Source: Phaeobacter sp. 11ANDIMAR09
GTDB taxonomy: Bacteria; Pseudomonadota; Alphaproteobacteria; Rhodobacterales; Rhodobacteraceae
Length of the DNA stretch: 64,000 nucleotides
Assembly: GCF_001294455.1 (NCBI RefSeq)
Contig: NZ_LIKT01000005.1
Location: 1 to 64,000 of the forward strand
Reading direction: 5' to 3'
Part shown: in pieces, positions 27,768 through 38,200 of the stretch
How positions within the stretch are numbered: the first letter of the stretch is position 1
Layout: each line of letters opens with the position of its first letter
The notes under the pieces: model-generated
The model's database searches: none
The model's input: only the letters and a program-made list of their open reading frames with translations
Told to the model about the DNA's origin: nothing
Translations under genes and position numbers: made by a program

Positions 27768-28211
27768 TCAAGCTTCACCGGTGAATTGAGCTGGCTGCCC
27801 CCCTGTCTGAGAGGGGATTGGCAGGGCCTCAATAACCACAAAGGCCTGCGCCCAGGGGTGATCATCGGTCAGGGTGACATGGATCACAGCTTGGTGCCCG
27901 GCAGGGGTCATCTTGGCCAGCCTCTCAGCGGCCCAGCCTGTGACCTTCATCACCGGCTGCCCCGTTTCCAGATTGCTGACTGCCATATCCTTCCAGGCGA
28001 TGCCCATGCGCAGCCCCGTGCCCAGGGCCTTGGAGCAGGCTTCTTTGGCAGCCCAGCGTTTGGCGTAGGTGCCCGCCACATCGAGCCGACGCTCTGCCTT
28101 GCCTTGCTCGATCTCGGTAAAGACCCGATTGCGAAAGCGATCGCCAAAGCGGTCCAACGTACCCTGGATCCGTTCGATATTGGCAAGATCGGTTCCGATG
28201 CCAAGGATCAT
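27768..28211 (-). CDS. acpS: Holo-[acyl-carrier-protein] synthase
   Basis: AcpS transfers 4'-phosphopantetheine from CoA to acyl carrier protein. The 147 residues begin [15 protein letters not shown], with the magnesium-binding Asp, and contain [15 protein letters not shown] near residue 52, the second family motif. The C-terminal [19 protein letters not shown] block is normal and is followed by a short tail. It is located between the LysE-type gene and lepB, all on the minus strand in the pdxJ-lysE-acpS-lepB order. Confidence 0.95.
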   Translation of the reverse strand: MILGIGTDLANIERIQGTLDRFGDRFRNRVFTEIEQGKAERRLDVAGTYAKRWAAKEACSKALGTGLRMGIAWKDMAVSNLETGQPVMKVTGWAAERLAKMTPAGHQAVIHVTLTDDHPWAQAFVVIEALPIPSQTGGQPAQFTGEA

Positions 28212-28215
28212 GACA

Positions 28216-28842
28216 TCATCCGTCCAGACGTGCGGTCAGGATTTTGAGACTGGCAAAGCCAAAGAAACCCGCAAAGGCAAACTCGAACCAGCGCTTCATC
28301 CGCATATAGGGGGCCACCACACCAGGAGTGGAGAACAAAAAGGCATAGCCAACAAAGACGAGAATCGAACCGGAATAGAGGAAGGCAAACAATCCAAAAA
28401 CCTGAACCGGGGTCGATCCCGCAGGCAGCACCAGAGAATAGATTGAAGCCCAGGAGAGGATCGCCTTGGGGTTGGTGAGGTGAATAAGAGCGCCCTTACC
28501 AAATAGCTGCCAACCCGTGCCACCATAGGCCCGCTGCGACAAAGAGTTATGAGGTGCCAAAGCAGATCGCAGGGACTTCACTGCGAGGAAAAGCAAATAA
28601 GCGGCTCCACAGTAGCGCAGGAGTTCAAAGACCCAGGCGTTTGCCAGCATCAAAGCGCTGAGCCCGGCTGCAGCCGCAAGCCCCCAACAGGCCGAGCCAA
28701 ATAGAATACCTAACGAAAACACCAGCCCGCCGCGCCGCCCCGTGTTCATCGAGGTGCCCGCAATAGAGAGTGTCGCAGGGCCTGGACTGCCCCCCGCCAG
28801 CAACCAAGCCAACCAGAGCGCAATCCATTCAGGACCTATCAC
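28216..28842 (-). CDS. LysE family amino-acid exporter
   Basis: The 208-residue protein has about six membrane helices and the LysE/RhtB N-terminal signature [19 protein letters not shown] near residue 17. [17 protein letters not shown] near residue 123 is a second conserved stretch. Such proteins export amino acids or related small metabolites; the substrate is unknown. It starts with GTG at 28842, overlapping the pdxJ stop as GTGA, and ends just before acpS, so it is part of the pdxJ operon. Confidence 0.9.
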   Translation of the reverse strand: MIGPEWIALWLAWLLAGGSPGPATLSIAGTSMNTGRRGGLVFSLGILFGSACWGLAAAAGLSALMLANAWVFELLRYCGAAYLLFLAVKSLRSALAPHNSLSQRAYGGTGWQLFGKGALIHLTNPKAILSWASIYSLVLPAGSTPVQVFGLFAFLYSGSILVFVGYAFLFSTPGVVAPYMRMKRWFEFAFAGFFGFASLKILTARLDG

Positions 28843-29585
28843 GCCCGCGCCTCGTCCATTTTGCGGCGCATCTCGGCCAGGGCGGCTGGCAGACCAACAA
28901 ACATCGCCTCGCCCATCAGGAAATGGCCAATGTTCAGCTCCTTGACCTCTGGCAAGGCCGCAACTGGGCCAACGCTTTCATAGGTCAGCCCATGGCCCAC
29001 ATGCACCTCGAGCCCCAACCCATGGGCGTAGGTGGCCATCTCAGTGATCTTTGCCAGCTCCGCGTCGCGTTCTTCCCAGCGACCCTCAGCCCAGGCATCG
29101 GCATAGGCACCGGCATGCAGCTCAATCACTGGCGCACCGATGCGGTGGCTGGCCTCGACCTGGGCCTTGTCGGCACCGATGAACATCGACACCCGACTGC
29201 CTGCCGCTGCCAGCGGCGCAATGTACTCCGCCAGCGCATTGTCATTGGCTGCCACATCCAAACCGCCCTCGGTTGTGCGCTCTTCGCGCTTTTCCGGCAC
29301 CAAACACACTGCATGGGGTTTGTGGCGCAGGGCAATAGCCTGCATCTCTTCGGTGGCGGCCATCTCGAAGTTCAGCGGAATACGCAAAGCCGCCATCAAT
29401 CCGTCGATGTCACTGTCGATGATATGGCGGCGGTCTTCGCGCAGATGCGCCGTGATGCCGTCGGCGCCTGCGTTCTGCGCCAAGATAGCGGCCCGTACCG
29501 GGTCCGGATTGTCGCCACCACGGGCATTTCGCACCGTGGCCACATGGTCGATATTCACACCCAACCGCAACGCGTTCTGAGCCAT
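28839..29585 (-). CDS. pdxJ: Pyridoxine 5'-phosphate synthase
   Basis: PdxJ condenses 1-deoxyxylulose 5-phosphate with 3-amino-2-oxopropyl phosphate to give pyridoxine 5'-phosphate. The 248 residues begin with [19 protein letters not shown] and contain [16 protein letters not shown] near residue 35, with [16 protein letters not shown] and [17 protein letters not shown] later, all typical of the TIM-barrel enzyme. The start at 29585 (MAQNALRL) is the family start. The stop overlaps the GTG of the LysE gene. Confidence 0.97.
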   Translation of the reverse strand: MAQNALRLGVNIDHVATVRNARGGDNPDPVRAAILAQNAGADGITAHLREDRRHIIDSDIDGLMAALRIPLNFEMAATEEMQAIALRHKPHAVCLVPEKREERTTEGGLDVAANDNALAEYIAPLAAAGSRVSMFIGADKAQVEASHRIGAPVIELHAGAYADAWAEGRWEERDAELAKITEMATYAHGLGLEVHVGHGLTYESVGPVAALPEVKELNIGHFLMGEAMFVGLPAALAEMRRKMDEARA

Positions 29586-29670
29586 GTCAATTGTCCTGAA
29601 ATCAGTATCTGTTGCGGCGAGATTAGACAGCAAGCCGCCAAGGGCAACCCCCCGCAGACCGGCAAAGGAT

Positions 29671-30378
29671 CTATTTTGCCTTGCGCACCCGTGGCAGCGC
29701 CATCTTTGGCTTTGGTTTGGCGGGCTCCACCACAGCGGTAATCCCGGCCGCCTCCATTTCAGCGCGTTTCTTGATCGCCTCGAATTTGGCCTTAATACGC
29801 GAACGGCGGTGCTGTTGATAGGCGCGGATCACTGGCAGGCTGATCATATAGCAAATGGTGGCGGTGATAACGCCCGGAATGACGCCCCCCACCAGATAAG
29901 GAAAGAACACTTCGTCATAAAACAGATTCAGCCCATTCCAGTCGGCAGGGCGATCATGAAAAAGCGCGAAGAGATTGTCCTTTAGGTCCTTCCCCGCATC
30001 AAAGAACTTGCCGACCAAGGATTTGTCGACCTCTTCATAATCCGTGCCCAGCATCCAATGCCCGGTCTGAAGCGCCGCCACCCCGATAGGCACATAGGTT
30101 AGCGGATTGCCAAAAAAGGTGCCGCTGAGGGCCGCAAGGATATTGCCGTTCATCAGCCGCGCGATCAAAGCGGCAACGATGAAATGCATGGCATAAAACG
30201 GCGTAAAAGTGGTGAACACCCCGGCCCAGACGCCCCGTGCGATACGCTCTGGCGAATCAGGCAAACGGCGTACCCGGTGCTTTACGTATAGAAACGCCCG
30301 CTTCCAGCCCCCTCGGGGCCAGATGAAATCCGCAACCGCTCGATGAAGCGGGCGTCTGTCACGGCGCCTGAAAACCAA
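29671..30378 (-). CDS. DUF2062 domain-containing membrane protein
   Basis: The 235-residue protein is a DUF2062 member: a basic N-terminus (FRRRDRRP), then [20 protein letters not shown] and [16 protein letters not shown] across two or three membrane helices, and a charged, Lys/Pro-rich C-terminal tail after the last helix. The apparent start is a TTG at 30378, which yields the family-like N-terminus MVFRRRD; no ATG is available nearby upstream. It lies between RSH and pdxJ on the same strand. Function is unknown. Confidence 0.88.
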   Translation of the reverse strand: MVFRRRDRRPLHRAVADFIWPRGGWKRAFLYVKHRVRRLPDSPERIARGVWAGVFTTFTPFYAMHFIVAALIARLMNGNILAALSGTFFGNPLTYVPIGVAALQTGHWMLGTDYEEVDKSLVGKFFDAGKDLKDNLFALFHDRPADWNGLNLFYDEVFFPYLVGGVIPGVITATICYMISLPVIRAYQQHRRSRIKAKFEAIKKRAEMEAAGITAVVEPAKPKPKMALPRVRKAK

Positions 30379-30410
30379 AGCCCTGCGTCCTTCCTAGTTC
30401 CAACCGAGCC

Positions 30411-32543
30411 TCACCCCAAAGACAGCCGTTTCTCCGGCTTCTCCCGGAAACGCGCTACTTCAGCGACGTCGCTCTCGGCTTCCAATGTTAGCATCAGCGA
30501 ATGCAGCTGTTCCACATCCCTGAGTTCAACATTTATCATCAGCCGGTAAAAGTCTGGTTTCCGATCTGAAAACTCTAGGTCGGAAATATTGGCCTTTTTC
30601 TCACCAATCAATGTGCAAATTCGTCCCAGCACCCCGGCGTCATTACCAATGGTCAACCCGAGGGTAACACCGTAGACCGCCGGATGTGTGCCACTGTGCC
30701 AATGCACATCGACCCAGCGTTCCGGTTGGTCTTCGAATTCGCCCAAACGGTCGCAATCCGCAGTATGCACCACAACACCGCGACCGCGATAGGTGATGCC
30801 GATAATCCGCTCTCCGGGCAGGGGCTGACAACAGGGGGCCCGCTCAAAGCTCTGCCCCGGCTCCAGACCAATCACTGCGCGCCTGGGAGAGATCACATCA
30901 CCGTCCTGAGAGGTGAGCTCGGGATAGACCGCCTGCACCACATCATGAGCGGTTATCTCTGCCGCACCAAGCCGCGCCAGCAGCTCATCAACCGAGCTGA
31001 TCCGCAGGGCCCTTGTGGCGGTTTCCAAAGTTTTATCGGTGGATTTTCTGTCGACATGTTCAAAGGCAGAACGTGCAAGCTCCCGCCCCAGTTTAACAAA
31101 TCGAGCCCGATCCGCCTCGCGCAGTGCGCGACGAATGGCTGTACGCGCCTTGCCGGTGGTGGCAATCTCCAACCAGCTCACCTGCGGGGTTTGCCCCTCG
31201 GCGGTGATCACTTCGACCGATTGGCCATTACGGATACGGGTCCAGAGCGGCACCCGAATGCCGTCAATCTTGGCGCCAACACAGGCATGGCCAATCCTGG
31301 TGTGGATGGCATAGGCAAAATCAATCGGCGTCGCGCCCTTGGGCAGTTTGGTCACATCCCCTTTGGGAGTGAAACAAAACACCTGATCGGAATACATCTC
31401 GAGCTTCACCGCTTCGAGGAACTCGTCGTGATCTTCTTCGGCGTCAAACTGTTCAGTAAGCGAGGCAATCCATTTGGCCGGATCCACCGCAAAGGGGTTT
31501 TGCGAACGCACACCGTCGCGGTAGGACCAATGGGCTGCCACGCCGGTTTCTGCAACATCATGCATCTGCCGGGTGCGGATCTGCACCTCGACCCGCTTGC
31601 CATCGCGCCCCGACACCGTGGTGTGGATAGAGCGATAGCCGTTGGATTTTGGCTGGCTGATGTAATCTTTGAACCGCCCTGGAACGGCCCGCCAGCGCTG
31701 ATGGATCGCCCCCAGCGCCCGGTAACTATCTTCTTCGCTTTGGGTGATCACCCGGAAACCATAGATATCCGACAGCCGTGAAAAGCCCTGATCCTTGGCC
31801 TGCATTTTGCGCCAGATCGAATAGGGTTTCTTGGCGCGGCCAAAGACTTCCGCCTCGATGCCGGCCTTTTCCAGCTCAAACCGCATATCACCTGTGATCC
31901 GGTGAATAACATCACCGGTTTCCCGCTGCAGCGTGACAAAGCGGCGGATGATCGACTGGCGGCCTTCGGCGTTCAGCACCTTGAAAGCCAGGTCTTCCAG
32001 CTCTTCGCGCATCCACTGCATCCCCATGCGACCGGCAAGCGGCGCATAGATATCCATGGTTTCGCGGGCTTTTTGCGCCTGTTTTTCGGGCCGCATCGCC
32101 TTGATGGTGCGCATATTGTGCAAACGGTCGGCGAGCTTGACCAGAATGACCCGCAGGTCCTTGGACATGGCCATAAAGAGTTTGCGGAAGTTTTCGGCCT
32201 GCTTGGTCTCGCGGCTGGAAAGCTGCAGGTTGGTCAGCTTGGTGACCCCATCCACCAGCTCGGCCACCTCCTCACCAAAACGGGTGGCGACTTCCTCATA
32301 TGAGGCCTTGGTGTCTTCTATGGTGTCGTGCAGCAGGGCGGTGATGATAGTGGCATCGTCCAGGCGCTGTTCAGTCAACAGGGCGGCGACAGCCACGGGA
32401 TGGGTGAAATAGGGCTCACCTGAGTGGCGAAACTGGCCTTCATGCATCTCTTCGCCATAGGCGAAAGCCTCGGCGATCTTGCCTGCATTGGTTTTGGGGT
32501 TGTAGTTGCGGACCAGAGCAATCAGGTCTTCTGGTGAAATCAT
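30411..32543 (-). CDS. rsh: Bifunctional (p)ppGpp synthetase/hydrolase (RSH)
   Basis: The enzyme makes and degrades (p)ppGpp, the stringent-response signal. The 710 residues show the order of long RSH proteins: an HD hydrolase domain with LLHDTIEDT near residue 70 and DRLHNMRT near 140, a synthetase domain with KSNGYRSIHTTV near 300, a TGS domain with VFCFTPKGDVTKLPKGATPIDFAYAIHT split over residues 390-418, and a C-terminal ACT domain. The HD residues are present, so hydrolase activity is expected. rpoZ lies 43 bases upstream on the same strand, the common rpoZ-spoT pairing. Confidence 0.96.
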   Translation of the reverse strand: MISPEDLIALVRNYNPKTNAGKIAEAFAYGEEMHEGQFRHSGEPYFTHPVAVAALLTEQRLDDATIITALLHDTIEDTKASYEEVATRFGEEVAELVDGVTKLTNLQLSSRETKQAENFRKLFMAMSKDLRVILVKLADRLHNMRTIKAMRPEKQAQKARETMDIYAPLAGRMGMQWMREELEDLAFKVLNAEGRQSIIRRFVTLQRETGDVIHRITGDMRFELEKAGIEAEVFGRAKKPYSIWRKMQAKDQGFSRLSDIYGFRVITQSEEDSYRALGAIHQRWRAVPGRFKDYISQPKSNGYRSIHTTVSGRDGKRVEVQIRTRQMHDVAETGVAAHWSYRDGVRSQNPFAVDPAKWIASLTEQFDAEEDHDEFLEAVKLEMYSDQVFCFTPKGDVTKLPKGATPIDFAYAIHTRIGHACVGAKIDGIRVPLWTRIRNGQSVEVITAEGQTPQVSWLEIATTGKARTAIRRALREADRARFVKLGRELARSAFEHVDRKSTDKTLETATRALRISSVDELLARLGAAEITAHDVVQAVYPELTSQDGDVISPRRAVIGLEPGQSFERAPCCQPLPGERIIGITYRGRGVVVHTADCDRLGEFEDQPERWVDVHWHSGTHPAVYGVTLGLTIGNDAGVLGRICTLIGEKKANISDLEFSDRKPDFYRLMINVELRDVEQLHSLMLTLEAESDVAEVARFREKPEKRLSLG

Positions 32544-32585
32544 ATCCGGTCCGCAGCCTCAATTTTTAGGGTAGTATGGCTGTCT

Positions 32586-32939
32586 TCAGCCCTGCCCCTG
32601 CGCCTCCATGAGAGCACGCAGCAGTTTTTCTTCTGACATGTCATCTTCAGCGGGCTTGTCTGTTTCGGCACCCATCAACAGAGCCATCGAATCTTCTTCG
32701 GGCTCATCAACTTCGATCTGGTTCTGATTGTTTTCAATCAGACGCTCGCGCAGATCATCGGCGCGCTGCGTTTCATCTGCAATTTCGCGCAGCGACACAA
32801 CGGGGTTCTTGTCGTTGTCACGCTCTACGGTGATCTCAGCACCGGCAGCGATTTCGCGGGCACGATGGGCCGCCAACATCACCAACTCAAAGCGGTTGGG
32901 TACTTTGTCTACGCAGTCTTCAACCGTTACGCGGGCCAT
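32586..32939 (-). CDS. rpoZ: RNA polymerase omega subunit
   Basis: Omega helps assemble RNA polymerase and takes part in (p)ppGpp binding. The 117 residues begin [20 protein letters not shown] and contain [22 protein letters not shown], the family core. The acidic C-terminal half is longer than in E. coli, as is usual in alphaproteobacteria. A good promoter lies just upstream and rsh follows at 43 bases. Confidence 0.95.
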   Translation of the reverse strand: MARVTVEDCVDKVPNRFELVMLAAHRAREIAAGAEITVERDNDKNPVVSLREIADETQRADDLRERLIENNQNQIEVDEPEEDSMALLMGAETDKPAEDDMSEEKLLRALMEAQGQG

Positions 32940-32978
32940 AGGCGACTCTCCAAAAGAAATGTGGGTCCGGAAGCGCGA

Positions 32979-33007
32979 CTTTTACGCCCAAATCTAAGTG
33001 TTGACAA
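32979..33007 (-). promoter_or_regulatory. Sigma-70-type promoter of rpoZ
   Basis: On the minus strand TTGTCA (33007-33002) and TAAAAG (32984-32979) are separated by exactly 17 bases, 40 bases upstream of the rpoZ start. Both boxes are close to the consensus. Confidence 0.6.
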
Positions 33008-33033
33008 GCGCAGAAAGCATCACCCTGCGGTGA

Positions 33034-33594
33034 TTAAAGCGGTTGAACAGCTTCCAGGTCGGTTTCTGGCAGCTCCGCACAGAGTTCCGCTGCTGTTTTT
33101 CCCAGAATTGGGTGGCGCCACTGCGGACAGATATCGCACATCGGCACCAGAACAAAGGCCCGGTCCTGCATCCGAGGATGCGGGAGAATCAGTTGGTCCG
33201 GCGTTTCTTTCATCTGCTGCTCCAGGGGCAAATCACGCCAGCGCTGATGGACGCCCAGGTCAGGGAGCACTTTCTCGCCCAAAGCGATCAAGTCCAAATC
33301 CAATGTCCGGGTCCCCCAGCGCTGCTTTCTAAGGCGTGAAAATTTCTGCTCAACATCATGTAAACACGAGAGCAATCTTGCCGGGTCGAGGTCCGTTTCA
33401 ACCGACAAAACGGCATTCACAAAATCGGGTCCGGCACCCGCTGGAAAACAAGGGGTTTGAAAAAGGCGCGAAACTTGGCATGGTTCGCCCATAAGAAGAG
33501 TCAGTTCCCGCGCTGCAGCCAAGAGTATTTTTCGCGGCGACATTTCGCCCAAGGGCAGGTTGCCTCCCAAAGAAATGATCGCTTTTGTTCGCAT
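33034..33594 (-). CDS. folK: 2-amino-4-hydroxy-6-hydroxymethyldihydropteridine diphosphokinase
   Basis: FolK pyrophosphorylates 6-hydroxymethyl-7,8-dihydropterin in folate synthesis. The 186 residues include the N-terminal ISLGGNLP, a FVNAVLSVETDLDP stretch, and RWGTRTLDLDLIALGEK near residue 95, the family signature with metal-binding Asp residues. An ILPHPRMQDRAFVLVPM block follows. I start at the ATG at 33594 (MRTKAII). It faces away from the NYN-domain gene. Confidence 0.94.
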   Translation of the reverse strand: MRTKAIISLGGNLPLGEMSPRKILLAAARELTLLMGEPCQVSRLFQTPCFPAGAGPDFVNAVLSVETDLDPARLLSCLHDVEQKFSRLRKQRWGTRTLDLDLIALGEKVLPDLGVHQRWRDLPLEQQMKETPDQLILPHPRMQDRAFVLVPMCDICPQWRHPILGKTAAELCAELPETDLEAVQPL

Positions 33595-33739
33595 AATGGT
33601 CACTTTTGACCCCATTTAGGAAAAACCGTACACTTGAAGCAGGTGCCAAAGTACTTACAATATGTCCACCCGTTTCGCCGCCCCAATTACACTCACGGAT
33701 CATCTGGCGTAAACGGATTTACCGGAAGGACACTTTAGG

Positions 33740-34312
33740 ATGTTTTACAAAGACGAACGGCTTGCGCTGTTCATAGACGGTTCAAACCTATACGCCGCAG
33801 CCAAGGCGTTGGGTTTTGATATCGACTACAAACTTCTGCGGCAGGAATTCATGCGTCGCGGTAAGCTCTTGCGGGCCTTTTATTACACGGCTCTGCTGGA
33901 AAATGACGAGTACTCTCCCATCCGCCCCCTTGTTGATTGGCTGCACTATAACGGCTTCACCATGGTGACCAAGCCTGCCAAGGAATACACCGACAGCATG
34001 GGGCGTCGCAAAGTCAAAGGCAACATGGACATCGAGCTTGCGGTGGATGCCATGGAATTGGCACCGCGCGTGGATCACATTGTGCTGTTTTCTGGGGACG
34101 GAGATTTCCGCCCGCTGATTGCCAGCCTGCAGCGTCAAGGCGTTCGCGTCTCTGTCGTTTCCACCATTCGCAGCCAACCGCCAATGATCTCTGATGAATT
34201 GCGCCGTCAGGCCGACAATTTTATCGAGCTGGAAGAGCTGAAAGACGTCATAGGGCGCCCCCCACGGGAACATCCCATGGACACGCGCTCCGTTTCAGCC
34301 GTACCCGGGTAA
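33740..34312 (+). CDS. NYN domain-containing protein (LabA/DUF88 type)
   Basis: The 190-residue protein has a NYN/PIN-like nuclease fold: LALFIDGSNLYAAAKALG near residue 6, DIELAVDAMELA near 100 and VLFSGDGDFRPLIASLQRQG near 116, with acidic residues in the positions expected to bind metal. NYN proteins act on RNA in several systems, so a ribonuclease role is likely but not shown. A GGAAGGA site precedes the ATG at 33740. It diverges from folK and is followed by a non-coding stretch. Confidence 0.9.
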   Translation: MFYKDERLALFIDGSNLYAAAKALGFDIDYKLLRQEFMRRGKLLRAFYYTALLENDEYSPIRPLVDWLHYNGFTMVTKPAKEYTDSMGRRKVKGNMDIELAVDAMELAPRVDHIVLFSGDGDFRPLIASLQRQGVRVSVVSTIRSQPPMISDELRRQADNFIELEELKDVIGRPPREHPMDTRSVSAVPG

Positions 34313-34580
34313 CACGCTCTGAGCAAACGCGACCGAGCGCCAAAGAGATTTGAGGCCTCGCCCTGTTTGCTCTGAGAGGATCACTGCCGCCTGGTTCAAA
34401 CGCGAACCAGCAGCACAATGGGATATTGCTCGCGACCGATGCCACTGGGCTTTTTCACTCACCAGCCAGGTGGACATAGGTGCAAACCATAGATTGCGTC
34501 AGATCGGTCAAAACGGATTGCCACTCACTCTCTTTGTTTTGACCAAACCTCTGCACAACACTCCCAGGCCCATCCTGCGC
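34313..34580. other. Intergenic region, no gene recognised
   Basis: With the hairpin at 34581-34609, the gap between the NYN gene and the hybrid kinase is 333 bases. It contains a CTGGTTC/GAACCAG palindrome near 34390, but no tRNA cloverleaf can be built around it. Open frames here have no family likeness. Confidence 0.5.
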
Positions 34581-34612
34581 AAAAGCCGAAGTAACACACT
34601 TCGGCTTTTGCA
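34581..34612. terminator. Bidirectional terminator between NYN gene and hybrid kinase
   Basis: AAAAGCCGAAGT (34581-34592) and ACTTCGGCTTTT (34598-34609) form a perfect 12-bp stem with the loop AACAC. The stem ends in TTTT in both directions, and the two flanking genes converge on it. Confidence 0.8.
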
Positions 34613-34645
34613 TTTCCTTGCCCAAGAAACCGCAGGGCTTTGCTT

Positions 34646-36874
34646 CTAGCCATGTTGCCCCGTCGCCCATCGCCGGGTTTCGGCGCTCACATCTCTGGGC
34701 GTCAAGTGTTGGCGGATTACAGCCTCAAGACCGGCAATGGTCACCGGTTTGGAGACATAGGCATCCATACCCTGGGCCAGACATTTTCCGATCTCACCTT
34801 CCAGAGCATTTGCCGTTACCGCGATGATTGGCATGCGACGCCGGCCCTGTTCCGTTTCGATCTGGCGAATGGCGCGGGTCATCTCGAAGCCATCCATGGT
34901 CGGCATCTGGCAATCGGCCAGGATCAGATCGAAGTCCCCATCGCGCCAAGCTGAAAGGCACTCTGCGCCATCACAGGTTAGCGTGACCTCACAGCCCAGC
35001 AAAGCCAGTTGGTTCTCAATGACGGCGCGGTTGATTTCATTGTCCTCCGCCACAAGAATGCGTCCTCCCATCCGGTTCGAAGACAGAGAGGGTTTCAAGG
35101 TCTCGACTGTGTCTTTACCCAGCGTGCTGTCGCACCCGACCAGCGTTTCCAGAGCCTCCCACAATTGGCTGGGTAGTATCGGCCCGGATTGCACCACAGC
35201 CCAGTGGGCGTTTACCCCGGCCTGTTGCACCTCTTCATAAGATTTGAACTCCAGCACCTTCAGGTCTGGCATTTCCTGTTCCAGTCGATTGCGGAACCAC
35301 GACACTTGGTGCCCCTCAGCCGCATCCTGAGGCAGTATAAAGACCGACTGGCGCCCAGCCATACGGGCAAGCGAAAGGAACTCTTCCTGGCTGGAGACCC
35401 ATTTCAGATCACAGTCTGCCGCCAGAATATAGCTGGCCCAATTGCCCCCCTGCCCTGGAGTAGGCTGCATCGCCACGACCTTGGTTCCCGCCAACCGGGG
35501 CGCTTTGATTGGCCCCGAAGGCTCGATGATGGGCAGACGCACGGTAAAAACACTGCCCTCTCCCAGGGTGCTGTCAACCGAGATGGTGCCGCCCATTTTG
35601 GAGACAAGCTGCTGCACAATCGTTAGCCCAAGCCCATTCCCCTTAATCATGCGTTTTGACACCTCGGCCGAGCGTTCAAAGGGAGAAAAGATCGCCTCCT
35701 GCAGCTCCGGCTCAATGCCGATGCCGTTGTCCTGAATCACAAAGTCAATCCAGCCGGGTTCGTGAATCTCCACCCTCAGCTCTACCCGCCCAGCGCCATC
35801 TGCAGCCTCAGGCGAAGGCTCTGAAAACTTGATGGCATTACCCATCAGGTTCAGCAGGATCTGACGCAGCCGACCTGCATCCCCTCTGAGGGTGTCCGGC
35901 AGATCCACCTGTAGAGAAAGCGCAAGTTCCACGTCCATTTGACTGGCATGGGGACGTAGCGTGGCCGCCGCCCCTTCGATCAATGGCAACAGCCGCATTG
36001 GCGCTTCAAACAACTCCATCTTCCCGGCTTCGATCCGGGAGACGTCAAGAATATCGTCGATGATCCACAACAGCGAGTTTGATGATTCCTGAATCGTGTG
36101 CAAGATGCGGCGCTGCTCTGGTGCCAGATCGGTCTTTTGCAACACTTCGACCATCCCAAGAACGCCGTTCATCGGCGTCCGGATCTCATGACTCATGGCC
36201 GCCAGGAAGTCACTCTTGGCTTGGTTTGCCTTGCTTTCCTCCTGATGCGCCCGCAACAGATCATCGCTATAGCTTTCAGCCAATCGACCAAAGGCCATCA
36301 TTTCAACAGTCGTGATGGCAAAGGTCGTCACCAAAATTCCGCCGGAAAGGTAAGCGGACGGGATCAGATCTCCCAAGAGAGGCGCGCCAAAGTAGTCATG
36401 CCCCAACACCCGAAACAAAGTCCAACTGCCCAGGATAACCCCTAGCAGCAGCAGGATCATCGGCATTTCGCGACGTACTGAAAACGTCATGAATGGCCCA
36501 CCCAACAAGACCACAAAGAGCAGTTCGACATTGCTTTCCGGAGGGAGTGTGAAAACCGCCCCCAAGACTGCAGCCAATCCGGTAGAATACCACAGAAGAC
36601 GGGCCAGAAGTTTGTATTTGGTCTTCAGCAGTATGCGGGTGATAACTGCGCCAATGATCGCCACGGTCGAGATCACCACCATAACAGGCGCCTGAATGAC
36701 AACCCCCAGAAAAATCCACAACAAGCCCAAAACCACAACCGCATTGCAGGTGGCACTCACGGTATAGAATCGCCGCTTCATGGAAATCCGGTGCTGCCGC
36801 GCGACAAAGTCGTTGTCCTCATCCCAGGGATGGCAGCCAGCCTGGTCCGTTCTATCAGATACAGCGCGTGTCAC
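34646..36874 (-). CDS. Membrane hybrid histidine kinase with two receiver-type domains
   Basis: The 742-residue protein starts with about six membrane helices (residues 40-195), then has a coiled linker, the kinase His in [17 protein letters not shown] (His 228), and an ATPase domain with [18 protein letters not shown] and GNGLGLTIV. Two C-terminal regions follow. The first (about 470-590) has receiver-like length but lacks an Asp phospho-acceptor motif; the second (about 605-720) is a normal receiver with [20 protein letters not shown] and YVSKPV. The overall order recalls BarA-type kinases. The start is a GTG at 36874; an ATG at 36781 is an alternative. No partner regulator is adjacent. Confidence 0.9.
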   Translation of the reverse strand: MTRAVSDRTDQAGCHPWDEDNDFVARQHRISMKRRFYTVSATCNAVVVLGLLWIFLGVVIQAPVMVVISTVAIIGAVITRILLKTKYKLLARLLWYSTGLAAVLGAVFTLPPESNVELLFVVLLGGPFMTFSVRREMPMILLLLGVILGSWTLFRVLGHDYFGAPLLGDLIPSAYLSGGILVTTFAITTVEMMAFGRLAESYSDDLLRAHQEESKANQAKSDFLAAMSHEIRTPMNGVLGMVEVLQKTDLAPEQRRILHTIQESSNSLLWIIDDILDVSRIEAGKMELFEAPMRLLPLIEGAAATLRPHASQMDVELALSLQVDLPDTLRGDAGRLRQILLNLMGNAIKFSEPSPEAADGAGRVELRVEIHEPGWIDFVIQDNGIGIEPELQEAIFSPFERSAEVSKRMIKGNGLGLTIVQQLVSKMGGTISVDSTLGEGSVFTVRLPIIEPSGPIKAPRLAGTKVVAMQPTPGQGGNWASYILAADCDLKWVSSQEEFLSLARMAGRQSVFILPQDAAEGHQVSWFRNRLEQEMPDLKVLEFKSYEEVQQAGVNAHWAVVQSGPILPSQLWEALETLVGCDSTLGKDTVETLKPSLSSNRMGGRILVAEDNEINRAVIENQLALLGCEVTLTCDGAECLSAWRDGDFDLILADCQMPTMDGFEMTRAIRQIETEQGRRRMPIIAVTANALEGEIGKCLAQGMDAYVSKPVTIAGLEAVIRQHLTPRDVSAETRRWATGQHG

Positions 36875-37121
36875 TCATTTACCCCGACAACCAAGAAATC
36901 TTGCATCATTCCATTTCCCGTAACGCCCGCAGGGCCTCAACAGGCTCTCCGAACATGCCGCAGACCCGTTAACATATTCCTTTTTTTGAAATATCCGGCC
37001 CTTGGCGCGCTTTGGGCCGCCAAAGCAGGCCTACTGCCAAAAAAACAGGCGATCCGCGACCCTGTCATCAGGCTGGACCTTGGCTTTGCAAAGCCTTACT
37101 CCTGCCCCTAAGGAGACGCTG

Positions 37122-38096
37122 ATGACCAAACCTGCCCTCACCCTGTATCTGGCGGCGCCACGCGGATTTTGTGCCGGCGTTGATCGCGCCATTAAAATTG
37201 TCGAACTGGCGCTCGAGAAATGGGGAGCCCCAGTCTATGTGCGCCACGAGATCGTCCATAACAAATTTGTGGTGGACGGGCTGCGGGACAAAGGCGCGGT
37301 TTTTGTCGAAGAATTGGAAGAATGCCCGCAGGACCGGCCGGTAATCTTTTCAGCCCATGGGGTGCCAAAATCGGTTCCCGCCGCGGCCCAAGCCCGCGAA
37401 ATGGTCTATGTCGATGCCACCTGCCCTCTGGTGAGCAAGGTCCATATCGAGGCCCAGCGCCATGCGGAGCAGGGGCTGCAGATGATCATGATCGGCCACA
37501 AGGGCCATCCCGAAACCATCGGCACCATGGGGCAATTGCCCGAAGGCGAAGTCATTCTGGTGGAAACCCCCGAAGATGTGGCCCAGGTGCAGGTGCGTGA
37601 CCCCGCGCAACTGGCCTATGTCACCCAGACCACCCTGTCGGTGGATGATACCAAGGGCATTGTCGCCGCGCTCATAGCCCGTTTTCCAGCCATCATCGGC
37701 CCCCACAAAGAAGACATCTGCTACGCCACCACCAACCGGCAGGAAGCGGTGAAGGCCGTTGCCCCCAAATCCGATGCCATGCTGGTGGTCGGCGCGCCGA
37801 ACTCCTCCAATTCGCGACGTCTGGTCGAAGTGGGATCAAAGGCAGGATGCAAATACGCTCAATTGGTGCAGCGGGCTGAAAACATCGACTGGCGCGCTCT
37901 CGACGGCATTTCCAGCATTGCCATCACCGCCGGAGCCTCGGCCCCGGAGTTGCTGGTCAATGAGGTGATCGACGCCTTTCGGGCCCGCTATGATGTGACG
38001 GTCGAAGTGGTGGAAACCGCGGTGGAACGTGTCGAATTTAAAGTTCCACGGGTGCTGCGCCAACCCGCTGGATCAGCCCCTGGCAACTCAGTCTGA
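37122..38096 (+). CDS. ispH: 4-hydroxy-3-methylbut-2-enyl diphosphate reductase
   Basis: IspH (LytB) is the iron-sulfur enzyme that yields IPP and DMAPP in the last step of the MEP isoprenoid pathway. The 324 residues contain the three cluster Cys residues in [12 protein letters not shown] (near 18), [12 protein letters not shown] (near 100) and [10 protein letters not shown] (near 200), with ITAGASAPE close to the end. The ATG at 37122 follows AAGGAG; the frame extends upstream without family likeness. It diverges from the hybrid kinase and is followed by a LysE-type gene. Confidence 0.97.
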   Translation: MTKPALTLYLAAPRGFCAGVDRAIKIVELALEKWGAPVYVRHEIVHNKFVVDGLRDKGAVFVEELEECPQDRPVIFSAHGVPKSVPAAAQAREMVYVDATCPLVSKVHIEAQRHAEQGLQMIMIGHKGHPETIGTMGQLPEGEVILVETPEDVAQVQVRDPAQLAYVTQTTLSVDDTKGIVAALIARFPAIIGPHKEDICYATTNRQEAVKAVAPKSDAMLVVGAPNSSNSRRLVEVGSKAGCKYAQLVQRAENIDWRALDGISSIAITAGASAPELLVNEVIDAFRARYDVTVEVVETAVERVEFKVPRVLRQPAGSAPGNSV

Positions 38097-38200
38097 CTTC
38101 CGATCTAACGTCAGAACTGCTCTTCCTATTTACTGCGCCAGTGCTTGCTCATAGGCTGTGACTTCCAGTTTACCCAAGCCCCGCCAGAGAAGGAGAGCCC

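Noticed and set aside
34385-34410. Palindrome CTGGTTC/GAACCAG considered as a tRNA T-arm
   Set aside because: The loop is not a T-loop and no acceptor, anticodon or D arms can be built around it.
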